Assembly (NCBI GenBank): GCA_934463455.1 | Contig: CAKSJU010000001.1 | Span: 1-62,386, forward strand | DNA: 62,386 nt | Direction: 5' to 3' | Origin: an uncultured Clostridia bacterium | GTDB lineage: Bacteria > Bacillota > Clostridia > UBA1381 | Part shown: positions 44,441 through 51,978 of the stretch, piece after piece | Numbering within the stretch: the stretch's first letter is position 1 | Layout: every line of letters begins with the position of its first letter | The notes under the pieces: model-generated | Databases searched by the model: none | What the model was told of the DNA's origin: nothing | What the model saw: the letters and a program-made list of their open reading frames with translations, nothing else | Program-made: the position numbers and the translations under genes

Positions 44441-44878
44441 TTATCGTATTTCGCCGTCATTGTCTATATATAAAAGCTCTGCGCCGTGACCGAATACCGA
44501 AATATCTTTACCAAGCTGTGTATTAATTGTCTGCTCTGCGCTGTCGGCGAATGTATTGTTCACAAATCCATATTCGCTTATTACGGCTTTTTTGAATTTA
44601 TCATACATAGCGTCCACATATTCTACAGGCTGCCCCGCTGCCTTTAAAGACTATGATTTCAGAATGTACATATTTGTGAATGTTTTATCTATTCCCATGG
44701 CAACAAACGCATGATTTGACTTGTTCCCGCCAAAGTCTACGCCGATATTTATGCATGTCAGCTTCGGCACATCCTCTTTTTTGATAATATACTTTTTCGG
44801 GTCGTTTGCAAACATCGGATATATAAGCCCCTCGGCAACACACCGTTCGCCTAAGATGTCGCGGCGATAAAACACACT
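44441..44878 (-). pseudogene. Phage terminase large subunit, C-terminal fragment with in-frame TAG
   Basis: On the minus strand VFYRRDILGERCVAEGLIYP leads into INIGVDFGGNKSNHAFVAMG, the nuclease-domain start of PBSX-type large terminases. At 44651 an in-frame TAG interrupts; the same frame continues with AAGQPVEYVDAMYDKFK and FADSAEQTI to a TAA at 44441. The ATPase half is absent, with the homology ending near 44878. A further short frame (44344-44460) overlaps the end. TAG is used as a normal stop by neighbouring genes, so this is a nonsense mutation rather than recoding. Confidence 0.7.
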
Positions 44879-45006
44879 TCCGACAGTATATTTTATTTTA
44901 AAACTGATGTTTCTGTTACATTTTTTTGCAAATACAACAAATTTTATAAAATCACATAAATATTTATGTTTAAAATAACAAAAATTAAAAAATATATAAG
45001 AAAGTA

Positions 45007-45035
45007 TTGACAAAAACGATTAGTTATGCTAAACT
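45007..45035 (+). promoter_or_regulatory. Promoter of the feo operon
   Basis: TTGACA (45007-45012), a 17-nt spacer and TAAACT (45030-45035). The -10 is embedded in the first operator palindrome. Confidence 0.65.
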
Positions 45036-45039
45036 AACT
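45022..45039. promoter_or_regulatory. Putative DtxR-type operator 1 (feo)
   Basis: AGTTATGCTAAACTAACT: half-sites AGTTA and TAACT separated by 8 nt. It covers the -10 region, so binding should block transcription. Confidence 0.65.
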
Positions 45040-45045
45040 CATGAA

Positions 45046-45063
45046 AGTTAGCGAAAGCTAACT
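45046..45063. promoter_or_regulatory. Putative DtxR-type operator 2 (feo)
   Basis: AGTTAGCGAAAGCTAACT: perfect 7-bp inverted repeat around GAAA, same RGTTA-N8-TAACY layout, centred 24 bp after operator 1. Confidence 0.65.
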
Positions 45064-45079
45064 GTATATATTGTGTTTG

Positions 45080-45097
45080 GGTTAGCACAATCTAACC
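45080..45097. promoter_or_regulatory. Putative DtxR-type operator 3 (feo)
   Basis: GGTTAGCACAATCTAACC: 6-bp inverted repeat with the same spacing. GGTTAG/CTAACC half-sites resemble DtxR/IdeR boxes. Centred 34 bp after operator 2. Confidence 0.6.
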
Positions 45098-45115
45098 GGA
45101 ATGGAGGTCAGAAAA

Positions 45116-45328
45116 ATGATGCCGCTCAGCTTAGCGAATGTGGGAGAAAATAATATCATTAAAAAAATCGGCGGTTTGCCGGAGGTAAAAAAACATCTTG
45201 AAAATCTGGGATTTGTCGTTGGCGGAAATGTACAAGTTGTCAGCACACTCAGCGGAAATGTCATTGTAAATGTCAAGGAAGCGAGAGTTGCCATAAGTGA
45301 AGAAATGGCAAGAAAGATTTATATTTAA
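45116..45328 (+). CDS. feoA: Ferrous iron transport protein A, first copy
   Basis: 70 aa SH3-like FeoA domain: MMPLSLANVGENNIIKKIGG and HLENLGFVVGGNVQVV. FeoA assists FeoB-driven Fe2+ uptake. GGAGG lies 8 nt before the ATG at 45116; an in-frame ATG at 45101 overlaps that site. It is preceded by three operator palindromes. Confidence 0.9.
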   Translation: MMPLSLANVGENNIIKKIGGLPEVKKHLENLGFVVGGNVQVVSTLSGNVIVNVKEARVAISEEMARKIYI

Positions 45329-45387
45329 AAAGTTAAATAATGCTTCGAAAAATGCCGGGCGTTTGTCGGAGTATAAAAATTTATATC

Positions 45388-45414
45388 AGTTAATTGTAAA
45401 ATTTGCAATTAACT
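45388..45414. repeat. Intercistronic palindromic repeat, copy E (short form)
   Basis: AGTTAATTGTAAA/TTTGCAATTAACT, 12 of 13 pairs, with a 1-nt centre instead of the usual loop. It ends 32 nt before the second feoA start. Confidence 0.75.
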
Positions 45415-45446
45415 AAAAAAATCTATATTTATGGGAGGAAGAAAGA

Positions 45447-45668
45447 ATGACAACATTGAAAGAAGCTAAAATCGGCGATACCGTGACGGTTGTTAAGCTG
45501 CACGGAGAAGGTGCGGTAAAGCGGAGACTTATGGATATGGGTATAACAAAGGGCGTATTGGTATACATAAGAAAAGTTGCTCCGCTCGGCGATCCGGTTG
45601 AAGTTACGGTAAGAGGCTATGAGCTTTCTTTAAGAAGAGCAGATGCCGAAATGATAGAAGTACAATAA
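45447..45668 (+). CDS. feoA: Ferrous iron transport protein A, second copy
   Basis: 73 aa. The FeoA core is clear: DTVTVVKLHGEGAVKRRLMD, MGITKGVLVYIRKVAPLGDP and GYELSLRRADAEMIEV. It is only distantly similar to the first FeoA. GGGAGG precedes the ATG. It probably contacts FeoB, encoded 35 nt downstream. Confidence 0.95.
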   Translation: MTTLKEAKIGDTVTVVKLHGEGAVKRRLMDMGITKGVLVYIRKVAPLGDPVEVTVRGYELSLRRADAEMIEVQ

Positions 45669-45703
45669 TTAATATTTTATAAGCGGGAAAGAGAGGAAGA
45701 AGT

Positions 45704-48208
45704 ATGAATATCAGAATTGCCCTTGCAGGTAATCCGAACTGCGGTAAAACCACATTATTTAACGCATTGACCGGCTCAAATCAGTTTGTAGGAAACTGGC
45801 CGGGCGTTACTGTTGAAAAAAAGGAAGGAAAACTTAAAAAGCATGACGGCGTAATTATAACCGACCTTCCGGGTATTTATTCACTGTCTCCGTATACTTT
45901 GGAGGAAGTTGTTGCAAGAAATTACCTTATCGGTGAAAGACCTGATGCGGTGCTTAACATTATCGACGGTACAAACCTTGAGAGAAACTTATATCTTACA
46001 ACTCAGCTTACAGAGCTTGGCATACCGGTTGTAATTGCAATCAACATGATTGACGTTGTAAGGAAAAACGGCGATAAGATTAATATTGCGGAGCTGTCGA
46101 GAGAACTCGGATGCAAAATTGTTGAAATATCAGCATTAAAAGGCGACGGAGTTATGCAGGCGGCTGAGGAAGCGATAAAAGCGGCACAAAACGGAAAAAC
46201 CGTTCCGATGCACACTTTCAGCGGAGCCGTGGAGCATGCGATAGCACATATCGAAGAAGCTGTTCTTCACAATATGCCGGAGGACGAACAAAGATGGTAT
46301 GCTATAAAAATCTTTGAACGCGATGAAAAGGTTATAGAAAAGCTGGATATTAAACCGGAGGTCATGAAGCATATCGAAGCCGATATTAAAGCGGCTGAGG
46401 AGGAGCTTGATGATGACGCCGAAAGTATTATCACAAATGAAAGATACATATACATTGCGGAAATAATCAAAAGCTGCTACAAAAAGAAAAATGCGGGACA
46501 GCTTTCGAATTCGGATAAAATTGACCGAATTGTTACAAACAGATGGCTCGGACTTCCGATTTTTGCGGTTGTTATGTTCTTGGTTTACTATATCTCAATG
46601 GTTACAATCGGCTCAATGGCAACCGATTGGGCAAATGACGGTCTGTTCGGTGACGGATGGCATTTGTTCGGAATAGGATCTGCCGAGTACGGAGAAGTTT
46701 CCGAGGAATTCGGCGGAGCGGCTGAGGTTGTGAACGGATATATCGAATATGCCGCAGGCAAAGGTGTTGACACCGAGGCTGTCACAGAAGCACTTGATAC
46801 CGAATCGGACAGCTTTGATGCAGCCGCAGCAAAGTCTGCTTTGACGGAATTTGCCGATGAAGCAAAGACTTTGGGCGATGCAACTTACACAGTTGTTGAT
46901 GAAGAGACAATGGCAGATGAAGAGGTTACATCAACATACGATGACTTAACCGAAGCAATTGCAACATATGAAAAATATGATTGTACAGAGCCGGACCCTG
47001 CCGAATACGGAGTTTGGGTACCCGGTGTACCGGTACTTGTCGGAGATGCTTTGGAAAAGGCAAATTGTGCCGAATGGCTTTCGGGCTTGGTTTTGGACGG
47101 TATTGTTGCCGGTGTCGGAGCTGTTTTGGGATTTGTACCTCAAATGCTGGTATTGTTCCTGCTTCTGGCATTCCTGGAGGCTTGCGGATATATGTCAAGA
47201 ATTGCGTTCGTACTTGACCGTGTGTTCAGAAAGTTCGGACTTTCGGGAAAATCATTCATTCCTATGCTTATAGGTACAGGCTGCGGTGTTCCGGGTATTA
47301 TGGCTTCGAGAACGATAGAAAATGACCGTGACCGCAAAATGACTATTATGACGACAACATTTATCCCCTGCGGAGCAAAGGTTCCGTTTATCGCAATGAT
47401 TGCGGGTGCTATATTCGGAGGAAGTGCTTGGGTATCAACTTCTGCTTACTTCATAGGAATGGCAGCAATTGTAATTTCGGGAATTATGCTTAAAAAGACT
47501 GCTATGTTTGCAGGTGACCCGGCTCCGTTCGTTATGGAGCTGCCGGCATACCATATGCCTACTCTCTTGAATGTATTGCGCAGCATGTGGGAACGCGGTT
47601 GGTCATTCATTAAAAAAGCGGGTACAATCATTTTGCTTTCTACAATACTTGTATGGTTTACATCATATTTCGGATTTGTAGGCGGAAAGTTTACAATGCT
47701 TACTGATGAACAGCTTGATATGAGTATACTTGCTGTAGTCGGAAATGCTATAGCGTGGATATTCAAGCCTCTCGGCTGGGGTACATGGCAGGCAGCGGTT
47801 GCATCGATTACCGGTCTTGTTGCAAAGGAAAATATTGTCGGAACAATGGGTATACTCTACGGCGGCGGAGACGGCACCGTTTATGCAAATCTGGCACAGG
47901 CATTTACAGGCATTACGGGATATTCATTCTTGGTATTTAACCTGCTTTGCGCACCGTGCTTTGCGGCAATCGGAGCTATTAAACGTGAAATGAATAATGC
48001 AAAATGGACATGGTTTGCGATTGGTTATCAATGCTTGTTTGCTTATGCTGTAGCTTTGGTTATTAACCAAATCGGAAATGCGTTTACGGGAAACGTAAAT
48101 GTAATAGGCATTATTGCTGCGGTATTGGTAATTGCGGGCATAATATATATGCTGTTCAAGCCCTATAAGGAAGCAAATACACTTAAGGCGAACGTTAAAG
48201 TAAAGTAA
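45704..48208 (+). CDS. feoB: Ferrous iron transporter FeoB
   Basis: 834 aa. The N-terminal G domain has GNPNCGKTTLFN, NWPGVTVEKKEG and DLPGIYSLSPYT, followed by the GDI region. Membrane gates show LIGTGCGVPGIMASRT and FIPCGAKVPF with the conserved Cys residues. A strongly acidic insert of roughly 150 residues (about 305-460) separates the first membrane helix from the rest and probably faces outside. It is the main Fe2+ importer, driven or gated by GTP. Confidence 0.97.
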   Translation: MNIRIALAGNPNCGKTTLFNALTGSNQFVGNWPGVTVEKKEGKLKKHDGVIITDLPGIYSLSPYTLEEVVARNYLIGERPDAVLNIIDGTNLERNLYLTTQLTELGIPVVIAINMIDVVRKNGDKINIAELSRELGCKIVEISALKGDGVMQAAEEAIKAAQNGKTVPMHTFSGAVEHAIAHIEEAVLHNMPEDEQRWYAIKIFERDEKVIEKLDIKPEVMKHIEADIKAAEEELDDDAESIITNERYIYIAEIIKSCYKKKNAGQLSNSDKIDRIVTNRWLGLPIFAVVMFLVYYISMVTIGSMATDWANDGLFGDGWHLFGIGSAEYGEVSEEFGGAAEVVNGYIEYAAGKGVDTEAVTEALDTESDSFDAAAAKSALTEFADEAKTLGDATYTVVDEETMADEEVTSTYDDLTEAIATYEKYDCTEPDPAEYGVWVPGVPVLVGDALEKANCAEWLSGLVLDGIVAGVGAVLGFVPQMLVLFLLLAFLEACGYMSRIAFVLDRVFRKFGLSGKSFIPMLIGTGCGVPGIMASRTIENDRDRKMTIMTTTFIPCGAKVPFIAMIAGAIFGGSAWVSTSAYFIGMAAIVISGIMLKKTAMFAGDPAPFVMELPAYHMPTLLNVLRSMWERGWSFIKKAGTIILLSTILVWFTSYFGFVGGKFTMLTDEQLDMSILAVVGNAIAWIFKPLGWGTWQAAVASITGLVAKENIVGTMGILYGGGDGTVYANLAQAFTGITGYSFLVFNLLCAPCFAAIGAIKREMNNAKWTWFAIGYQCLFAYAVALVINQIGNAFTGNVNVIGIIAAVLVIAGIIYMLFKPYKEANTLKANVKVK

Positions 48209-48221
48209 AATAAAATATGAT

Positions 48222-48373
48222 CTTAGTGCTCTAAGGTTGTGGGTTTCGTTTCGGAATTTCGGTGGGAGTTTTAATATCCTGCTGAAATTCTGAGGAGCCG
48301 GAGCTATCCCTCGGAACAGGCTGCAATCTGCCAAAGACTTTGCTTCTTGCGAGCAAAGCGGGGGTGCTGCTCC
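48222..48373 (+). ncRNA. Candidate structured RNA between feoB and its Cys-rich partner
   Basis: At least four hairpins fill the 190-nt gap: CTTAG/CTAAG (48222-48235); a 14-bp stem GAATTTCGGTGGGA/TCCTGCTGAAATTC (48254-48290); CCGGAG/CTCGG with a bulge (48298-48314); and CTTTGCT/AGCAAAG (48338-48358). GGAGC (48294-48298) and GCTCC (48369-48373) could close the last part. Local GC content exceeds the flanks, as in structured RNAs. No terminator or good open frame is present. I could not match NiCo/czcD, cobalamin, SRP or 6S consensus with confidence. Confidence 0.55.
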
Positions 48374-48399
48374 GATTTAAAATTAAAGGAGGATTTTGT

Positions 48400-48588
48400 A
48401 TGAGTTGGTTATTAGATAATATAGGAACAATTGTAGTATTGGCTGTATTGATTGCCATCGTCGCGCTTATTATCCGGCATATCAGAAAGGATAAAGCTGC
48501 GGGAAAATCCTCCTGCGGCTGCGGCTGCGCCAATTGTGCGCTTCACGGAAAATGTCACGGCACGAAGAAAGAGCAGATAACGAAATGA
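48400..48588 (+). CDS. FeoB-associated Cys-rich membrane protein
   Basis: 62 aa. One membrane helix (IGTIVVLAVLIAIVALII) followed by a basic loop and a Cys-rich tail SSCGCGCANCALHGKC. This is the small partner commonly found after feoB in Firmicutes (PF12669-like). The cysteines may shuttle iron at the inner face. AAAGGAGG precedes the ATG. Confidence 0.9.
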   Translation: MSWLLDNIGTIVVLAVLIAIVALIIRHIRKDKAAGKSSCGCGCANCALHGKCHGTKKEQITK

Positions 48589-48671
48589 TTATTGACATTT
48601 TGGCAGCTGCAGCTGTAAGTGCGGCGGTAATTGCATTGATTTCATGGGTGAAAAAATTATGCGGAAGATAA
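48585..48671 (+). CDS. 28-residue membrane peptide in the feo operon
   Basis: MIIDILAAAAVSAAVIALIS followed by WVKKLCGR. The ATG overlaps the stop of the Cys-rich protein (ATGA), so it is translationally coupled. It is a single hydrophobic helix with a positive C-terminus and one Cys. It is too short for routine gene calling. Function unknown; a third small Feo partner is possible. Confidence 0.6.
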   Translation: MIIDILAAAAVSAAVIALISWVKKLCGR

Positions 48672-48809
48672 GATGGGATGTGAAAAAGGCCGAAGCTTTT
48701 TTAATTTGTAGGAAATTGCGTAAAACGCAATGACGGAAAATCAAAAATGCTACCTTATTCCTATGCCCGCAGGCGGAGCTTTTATCAAAAGCTTTTTTAC
48801 TATCCCATC
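48672..48809. repeat. MITE-like element with terminal inverted repeats
   Basis: GATGGGATGTGAAAAAG (48672-48688) and CTTTTTTACTATCCCATC (48792-48809) pair over about 16 positions with one bulge. The interior has an ACGCAA/TTGCGT hairpin and AAGCTTTT repeats. No coding frame is seen. The ends resemble the arms of the hairpin at 16894-16965. It separates the feo genes from DUF6110. Confidence 0.5.
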
Positions 48810-48853
48810 AGGCGCATATAAATAACTGTAGATTTAAAGAAAGGATGTTAGTT

Positions 48854-49087
48854 ATGAAAATTTTGGATTTGGTAAAAAATGAAAAAGTATTGTGCTTTGT
48901 GGGCGGAGTTGTTGCAGCAACCTACGGAGTAAAGGCGTTAAAGAGCGAAAAAGCAAGAAAAGCTTGTGTTTCGGGATTGGCAAAATGTATTAAATTGCAG
49001 AATGATGCCCAGGAAACTTTTAAAAATATGAAAGAAGAAGCGCAGGACATTTGCTACGATGCGAATAAAGAAGCTAATAACGAATAA
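48854..49087 (+). CDS. DUF6110-like small protein
   Basis: 77 aa. A hydrophobic Gly/Val-rich segment (VLCFVGGVVAATYGVKAL) is followed by an amphipathic Lys/Glu-rich helix. It precedes the P-type ATPase by 17 nt; such pairs recur in Clostridia, so it may be an accessory subunit. GAAAGG is 9 nt before the ATG at 48854; the ATG at 48845 is too close. Confidence 0.65.
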   Translation: MKILDLVKNEKVLCFVGGVVAATYGVKALKSEKARKACVSGLAKCIKLQNDAQETFKNMKEEAQDICYDANKEANNE

Positions 49088-49104
49088 CAAAGAGGGCACC
49101 GAAA

Positions 49105-51201
49105 ATGAAATTCAGAATAGTTTACGATTCTCCGGGCAGATTACGCTTGAGATGCGGTGCGGGCACTTTTAAAAAAGAACAGGAAGCAAGCCTGGTAAAA
49201 GCTGTGACAGGCATAGACGGAGTCTGTTCGGCGGAGGTATCGAGCATAAACGGTGGAATTTTGATATATTATAAGCCGGATATAAGAAAATTTATTCTTG
49301 ATACAGTCGGGCAAATTAATGCCGCGTCACTGCCAAGCGGAGAGTTATCACAAATTACGGTAATAGACGAGGAATTTAAGTGTGATTTTAAAAAAATAGT
49401 TGGAAAAGCATTGCTTATGAAGCTTTTTGTGCCATCTTTTATAAAGCTTCCGCTGACAATATTGAGAGCTGTGCCGTTTGTAAAAGAAGGACTTAAAAGC
49501 TTGTCGGAGGGAAAGCTGAATGTCAGTGTTTTGGATGCTGTTTCAATTTCGGCTTCCGTAATAAGCGGCTCGCCGTCTACGGCATCTTCTGTGATGACCC
49601 TTTTAAACATTTCTTCTTTGCTTGAAGGATATACAAAGAAAAAGGCTAAAACAGCACTTTCGGACAGCCTTAAGATTAATATAGACAAGGTTTGGAAAGT
49701 GACCGAAAAAGGTGAAGAAAGCGTTCCTCTTTCGCAGATTAAAATCGGTGATGTTGTAAGAGTCAGAAGCGGAAGCATGATTCCGACAGACGGTGTCGTA
49801 AGGAGCGGCTCTGCGGGAGTAAACGAAGCATCTATGACGGGTGAATCGGAACTCAGATTTAAATCGGAGGGAATAAGCGTTTACGCCGGAACCGTCATAG
49901 AGGAGGGATGTCTTGACATAGAAGCGGTCAAGCTTCCGGATGACAGCAGAATACATAACATTATTGAATTGATTGATAATTCCGAGGATTTAAAATCAAC
50001 AGTTCAGACAAAGGCGGAAAAGTTTGCCGACAGCCTGGTACCGTTCAGCTTTTTTTCAAGCGTGGCGGCATATCTGCTTACAGGTAATATAACAAAGGCT
50101 TTGTCGGTGCTCATGGTTGATTATTCATGTGCAATAAAATTATCAACTCCGATTTGTGTTATTTCGGCAATGAAAGAAGCAACAAACTATGATATTATGA
50201 TAAAAGGCGGCAGATATTTGGAAAATTACGCTTTTGCGGATACCATATTGTTTGATAAAACCGGAACACTTACCGTTTCATGCCCTAATTTGGCAAAAAT
50301 TGAGGCATTGGAAGGATATAATGAAGATACTATATTGCGGATTGCAGCATGTCTTGAAGAGCATTTTCCGCACAGTGTTGCAAAAGCTATTGTACATGCA
50401 GCCGCTGCCCGCGGCATTGAGCATACGGAAGAGCATGCCGAAGTGGAATATATTGTTGCCCACGGAATTGCATCATTTTTAAAAGGTGAAAGAGTTTTGA
50501 TAGGAAGTACGCATTTTATATTCGATGATGAGCATATTGCGATTGACGAAAAACAAGCCGAACTGATAAAAAAACTCGGTGAAAAATATTCTATGGTTTA
50601 TTTGGCAATAGGCGGAAAATTATGCGGAATTTTGTGCATAGAAGACCCGATAAGAGAGGACGCCGAAAAAGTAATTGCCAAGCTAAAAGCAGAGGGTATG
50701 CGCAATATTGTAATGATAACCGGAGACGGTGAAAGTACAGCGGCAAATGTATGCAGTGAATTGGGAATAGAAAAGTATTATGCGACGGTACTTCCCGAGG
50801 ACAAGCTTAATATAGTTAATTCTTATAAAGAGAACAATCATAAGGTTGTAATGGTAGGCGACGGTATAAACGATTCCCCGGCGCTTGCGGCTGCGGATGT
50901 TTCGATTGCAATGAAGGATGCTTCGGATATTGCGCGTGAAGTGGCGGATATTACGCTGCTGTCCTCCGACCTTGAAAAATTGATTGTTTTGAGAGATTTG
51001 AGTGAAAAGCTGTTTAAACGTATTCACTCTAACTATCGGTTTATTACATTATTTAACAGCGGGCTGCTGCTTATGGGATTGTGCGGAGTTATTTCTCCTG
51101 TATCAAGTGCGCTTTTGCACAATTTATCGACCATGGGCATATGTGCCGGAAGTATGAGACCTTTTATTTCGCGGGAGGTGGAAGATGCTGCTTTCGACTA
51201 A
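49105..51201 (+). CDS. P1B-type metal-translocating ATPase with a YSC in place of CPC
   Basis: 698 aa. TGES (245-248), the phosphorylation site DKTGT (384-388), TGDGES and GDGINDSPAL are intact. The helix-6 metal motif, usually CPC, reads YSCAIKLSTP (340-349), so the proline is absent. An HMA-like N-terminal domain lacks CxxC (RLRLRC at 12-17). Only a few membrane helices precede the actuator domain. Encoded with a DtxR-like regulator in an iron island, Fe2+ or Mn2+ efflux is the best guess. Confidence 0.85.
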   Translation: MKFRIVYDSPGRLRLRCGAGTFKKEQEASLVKAVTGIDGVCSAEVSSINGGILIYYKPDIRKFILDTVGQINAASLPSGELSQITVIDEEFKCDFKKIVGKALLMKLFVPSFIKLPLTILRAVPFVKEGLKSLSEGKLNVSVLDAVSISASVISGSPSTASSVMTLLNISSLLEGYTKKKAKTALSDSLKINIDKVWKVTEKGEESVPLSQIKIGDVVRVRSGSMIPTDGVVRSGSAGVNEASMTGESELRFKSEGISVYAGTVIEEGCLDIEAVKLPDDSRIHNIIELIDNSEDLKSTVQTKAEKFADSLVPFSFFSSVAAYLLTGNITKALSVLMVDYSCAIKLSTPICVISAMKEATNYDIMIKGGRYLENYAFADTILFDKTGTLTVSCPNLAKIEALEGYNEDTILRIAACLEEHFPHSVAKAIVHAAAARGIEHTEEHAEVEYIVAHGIASFLKGERVLIGSTHFIFDDEHIAIDEKQAELIKKLGEKYSMVYLAIGGKLCGILCIEDPIREDAEKVIAKLKAEGMRNIVMITGDGESTAANVCSELGIEKYYATVLPEDKLNIVNSYKENNHKVVMVGDGINDSPALAAADVSIAMKDASDIAREVADITLLSSDLEKLIVLRDLSEKLFKRIHSNYRFITLFNSGLLLMGLCGVISPVSSALLHNLSTMGICAGSMRPFISREVEDAAFD

Positions 51202-51583
51202 AAAGAAATATATGTTTACAATATATGAGCTTGCCTCAAACGGCAGCACTGTAAGAAGTATTGATATATCAAAATTGCTCGGAGTAAAAAAGGCAAGTGT
51301 TTCGCTTATGCTTCCGAATTTAATAAAAGAAAATCTTATTGAACGTACAGAAAACGGAAATATAGCTTTGACAAAAGAAGGAGCGGTTTTTGCAGGTGAA
51401 TTGTATGCGAAATATCTGACTGTTTACAATTTTTTTAAAGAAGATTTAAAAAGCGACGGTGAAAACGCGCGCAGGGACGCAATTTGCTGCCTGTGCTCGA
51501 TTTCTGATGATAATGCCGAAAGAATGACTGAATATATGCTTGAGTATCGGCATTGTACCTCCGGAGCAGGGCGTACAGATTGA
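51185..51583 (+). CDS. DtxR/MntR-like metalloregulator
   Basis: 132 aa. An N-terminal winged helix (VRSIDISKLLGVKKASVSLM) and a helical domain with CCLCSISDDNAERM and the C-terminal YMLEYRHC supply plausible Cys, Glu and His metal ligands. No SH3 domain is present, as in MntR. It overlaps the ATPase by 17 nt. It is the best candidate to bind the RGTTA-N8-TAACY palindromes. An 11-bp hairpin with a GAAA loop (51571-51596) spans its stop codon. Confidence 0.82.
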   Translation: MLLSTKKKYMFTIYELASNGSTVRSIDISKLLGVKKASVSLMLPNLIKENLIERTENGNIALTKEGAVFAGELYAKYLTVYNFFKEDLKSDGENARRDAICCLCSISDDNAERMTEYMLEYRHCTSGAGRTD

Positions 51584-51634
51584 AAAATCTGTATGCCTGC
51601 CTTTAAAGGTATTACAAAGAAAGGATTTGATAAA

Positions 51635-51925
51635 ATGAGTGTAGTTATTGTAGGCGGGCATGACCGCATGCAATGCAAATATAAGGAAATATGTAAAAAA
51701 TACGGATGTAAATGCAAGGTTTTTACGCAGTGTCCGGCAGATTTCAGAAATCAGATAGGCTCTCCCGATATGGTTGTGGTATTTACAGGGACCGTAGCGC
51801 ATAAAATGGTATCTATAGCGTCAAAACAGGCGGAAAAAACCGGCGCATATATAAGACATTGCAATTCCTCCAGCGGAAATGCGTTAAACGAAGCACTGAA
51901 AGAATATTTTACGGTAGAAACTTAA
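51635..51925 (+). CDS. DUF2325-domain protein
   Basis: 96 aa. SVVIVGGHDRMQCKYKEICK and the C-terminal CNSSSGNALNEAL match the DUF2325 family, a Rossmann-like fold often found near metal or redox genes. Cysteines at CKYGCK-like positions could bind metal. GAAAGGA is 9 nt before the ATG at 51635; an ATG at 51593 lies inside the preceding hairpin. Confidence 0.8.
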   Translation: MSVVIVGGHDRMQCKYKEICKKYGCKCKVFTQCPADFRNQIGSPDMVVVFTGTVAHKMVSIASKQAEKTGAYIRHCNSSSGNALNEALKEYFTVET

Positions 51926-51936
51926 ATTTTTTTGGA

Positions 51937-51962
51937 GTATAGTTAGTCTAAACTAACTATAC
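51937..51962. promoter_or_regulatory. Putative DtxR-type operator 4 (DUF3793-flavodoxin)
   Basis: A 26-nt palindrome: GTATAGTTAG and CTAACTATAC around TCTAAA. Its 18-bp core AGTTAGTCTAAACTAACT has the same layout as the three feo operators and shares the right half CTAAACTAACT with operator 1, including an embedded TAAACT -10-like hexamer. Confidence 0.65.
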
Positions 51963-51978
51963 CGGCAAGGAGAACAAT

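Noticed and set aside
278..44651. TAG codons at a Gln-like position in the phosphoesterase and inside the terminase, suggesting TAG-to-Gln recoding
   Set aside because: Several intact host genes in the window end in TAG (for example at 14510, 16880, 30951 and 61819), so TAG is a normal stop; both affected genes also have other damage.
48222..48373. NiCo (czcD)/Fe-sensing riboswitch identity for the feo RNA
   Set aside because: The conserved junction sequences of that class could not be aligned by eye, so I left the class unassigned.
48231..48533. A minus-strand coding frame across the feoB/Cys-rich gap
   Set aside because: It opposes the operon, overlaps the clear Cys-rich protein gene and has no ribosome binding site; the gap looks like structured RNA.
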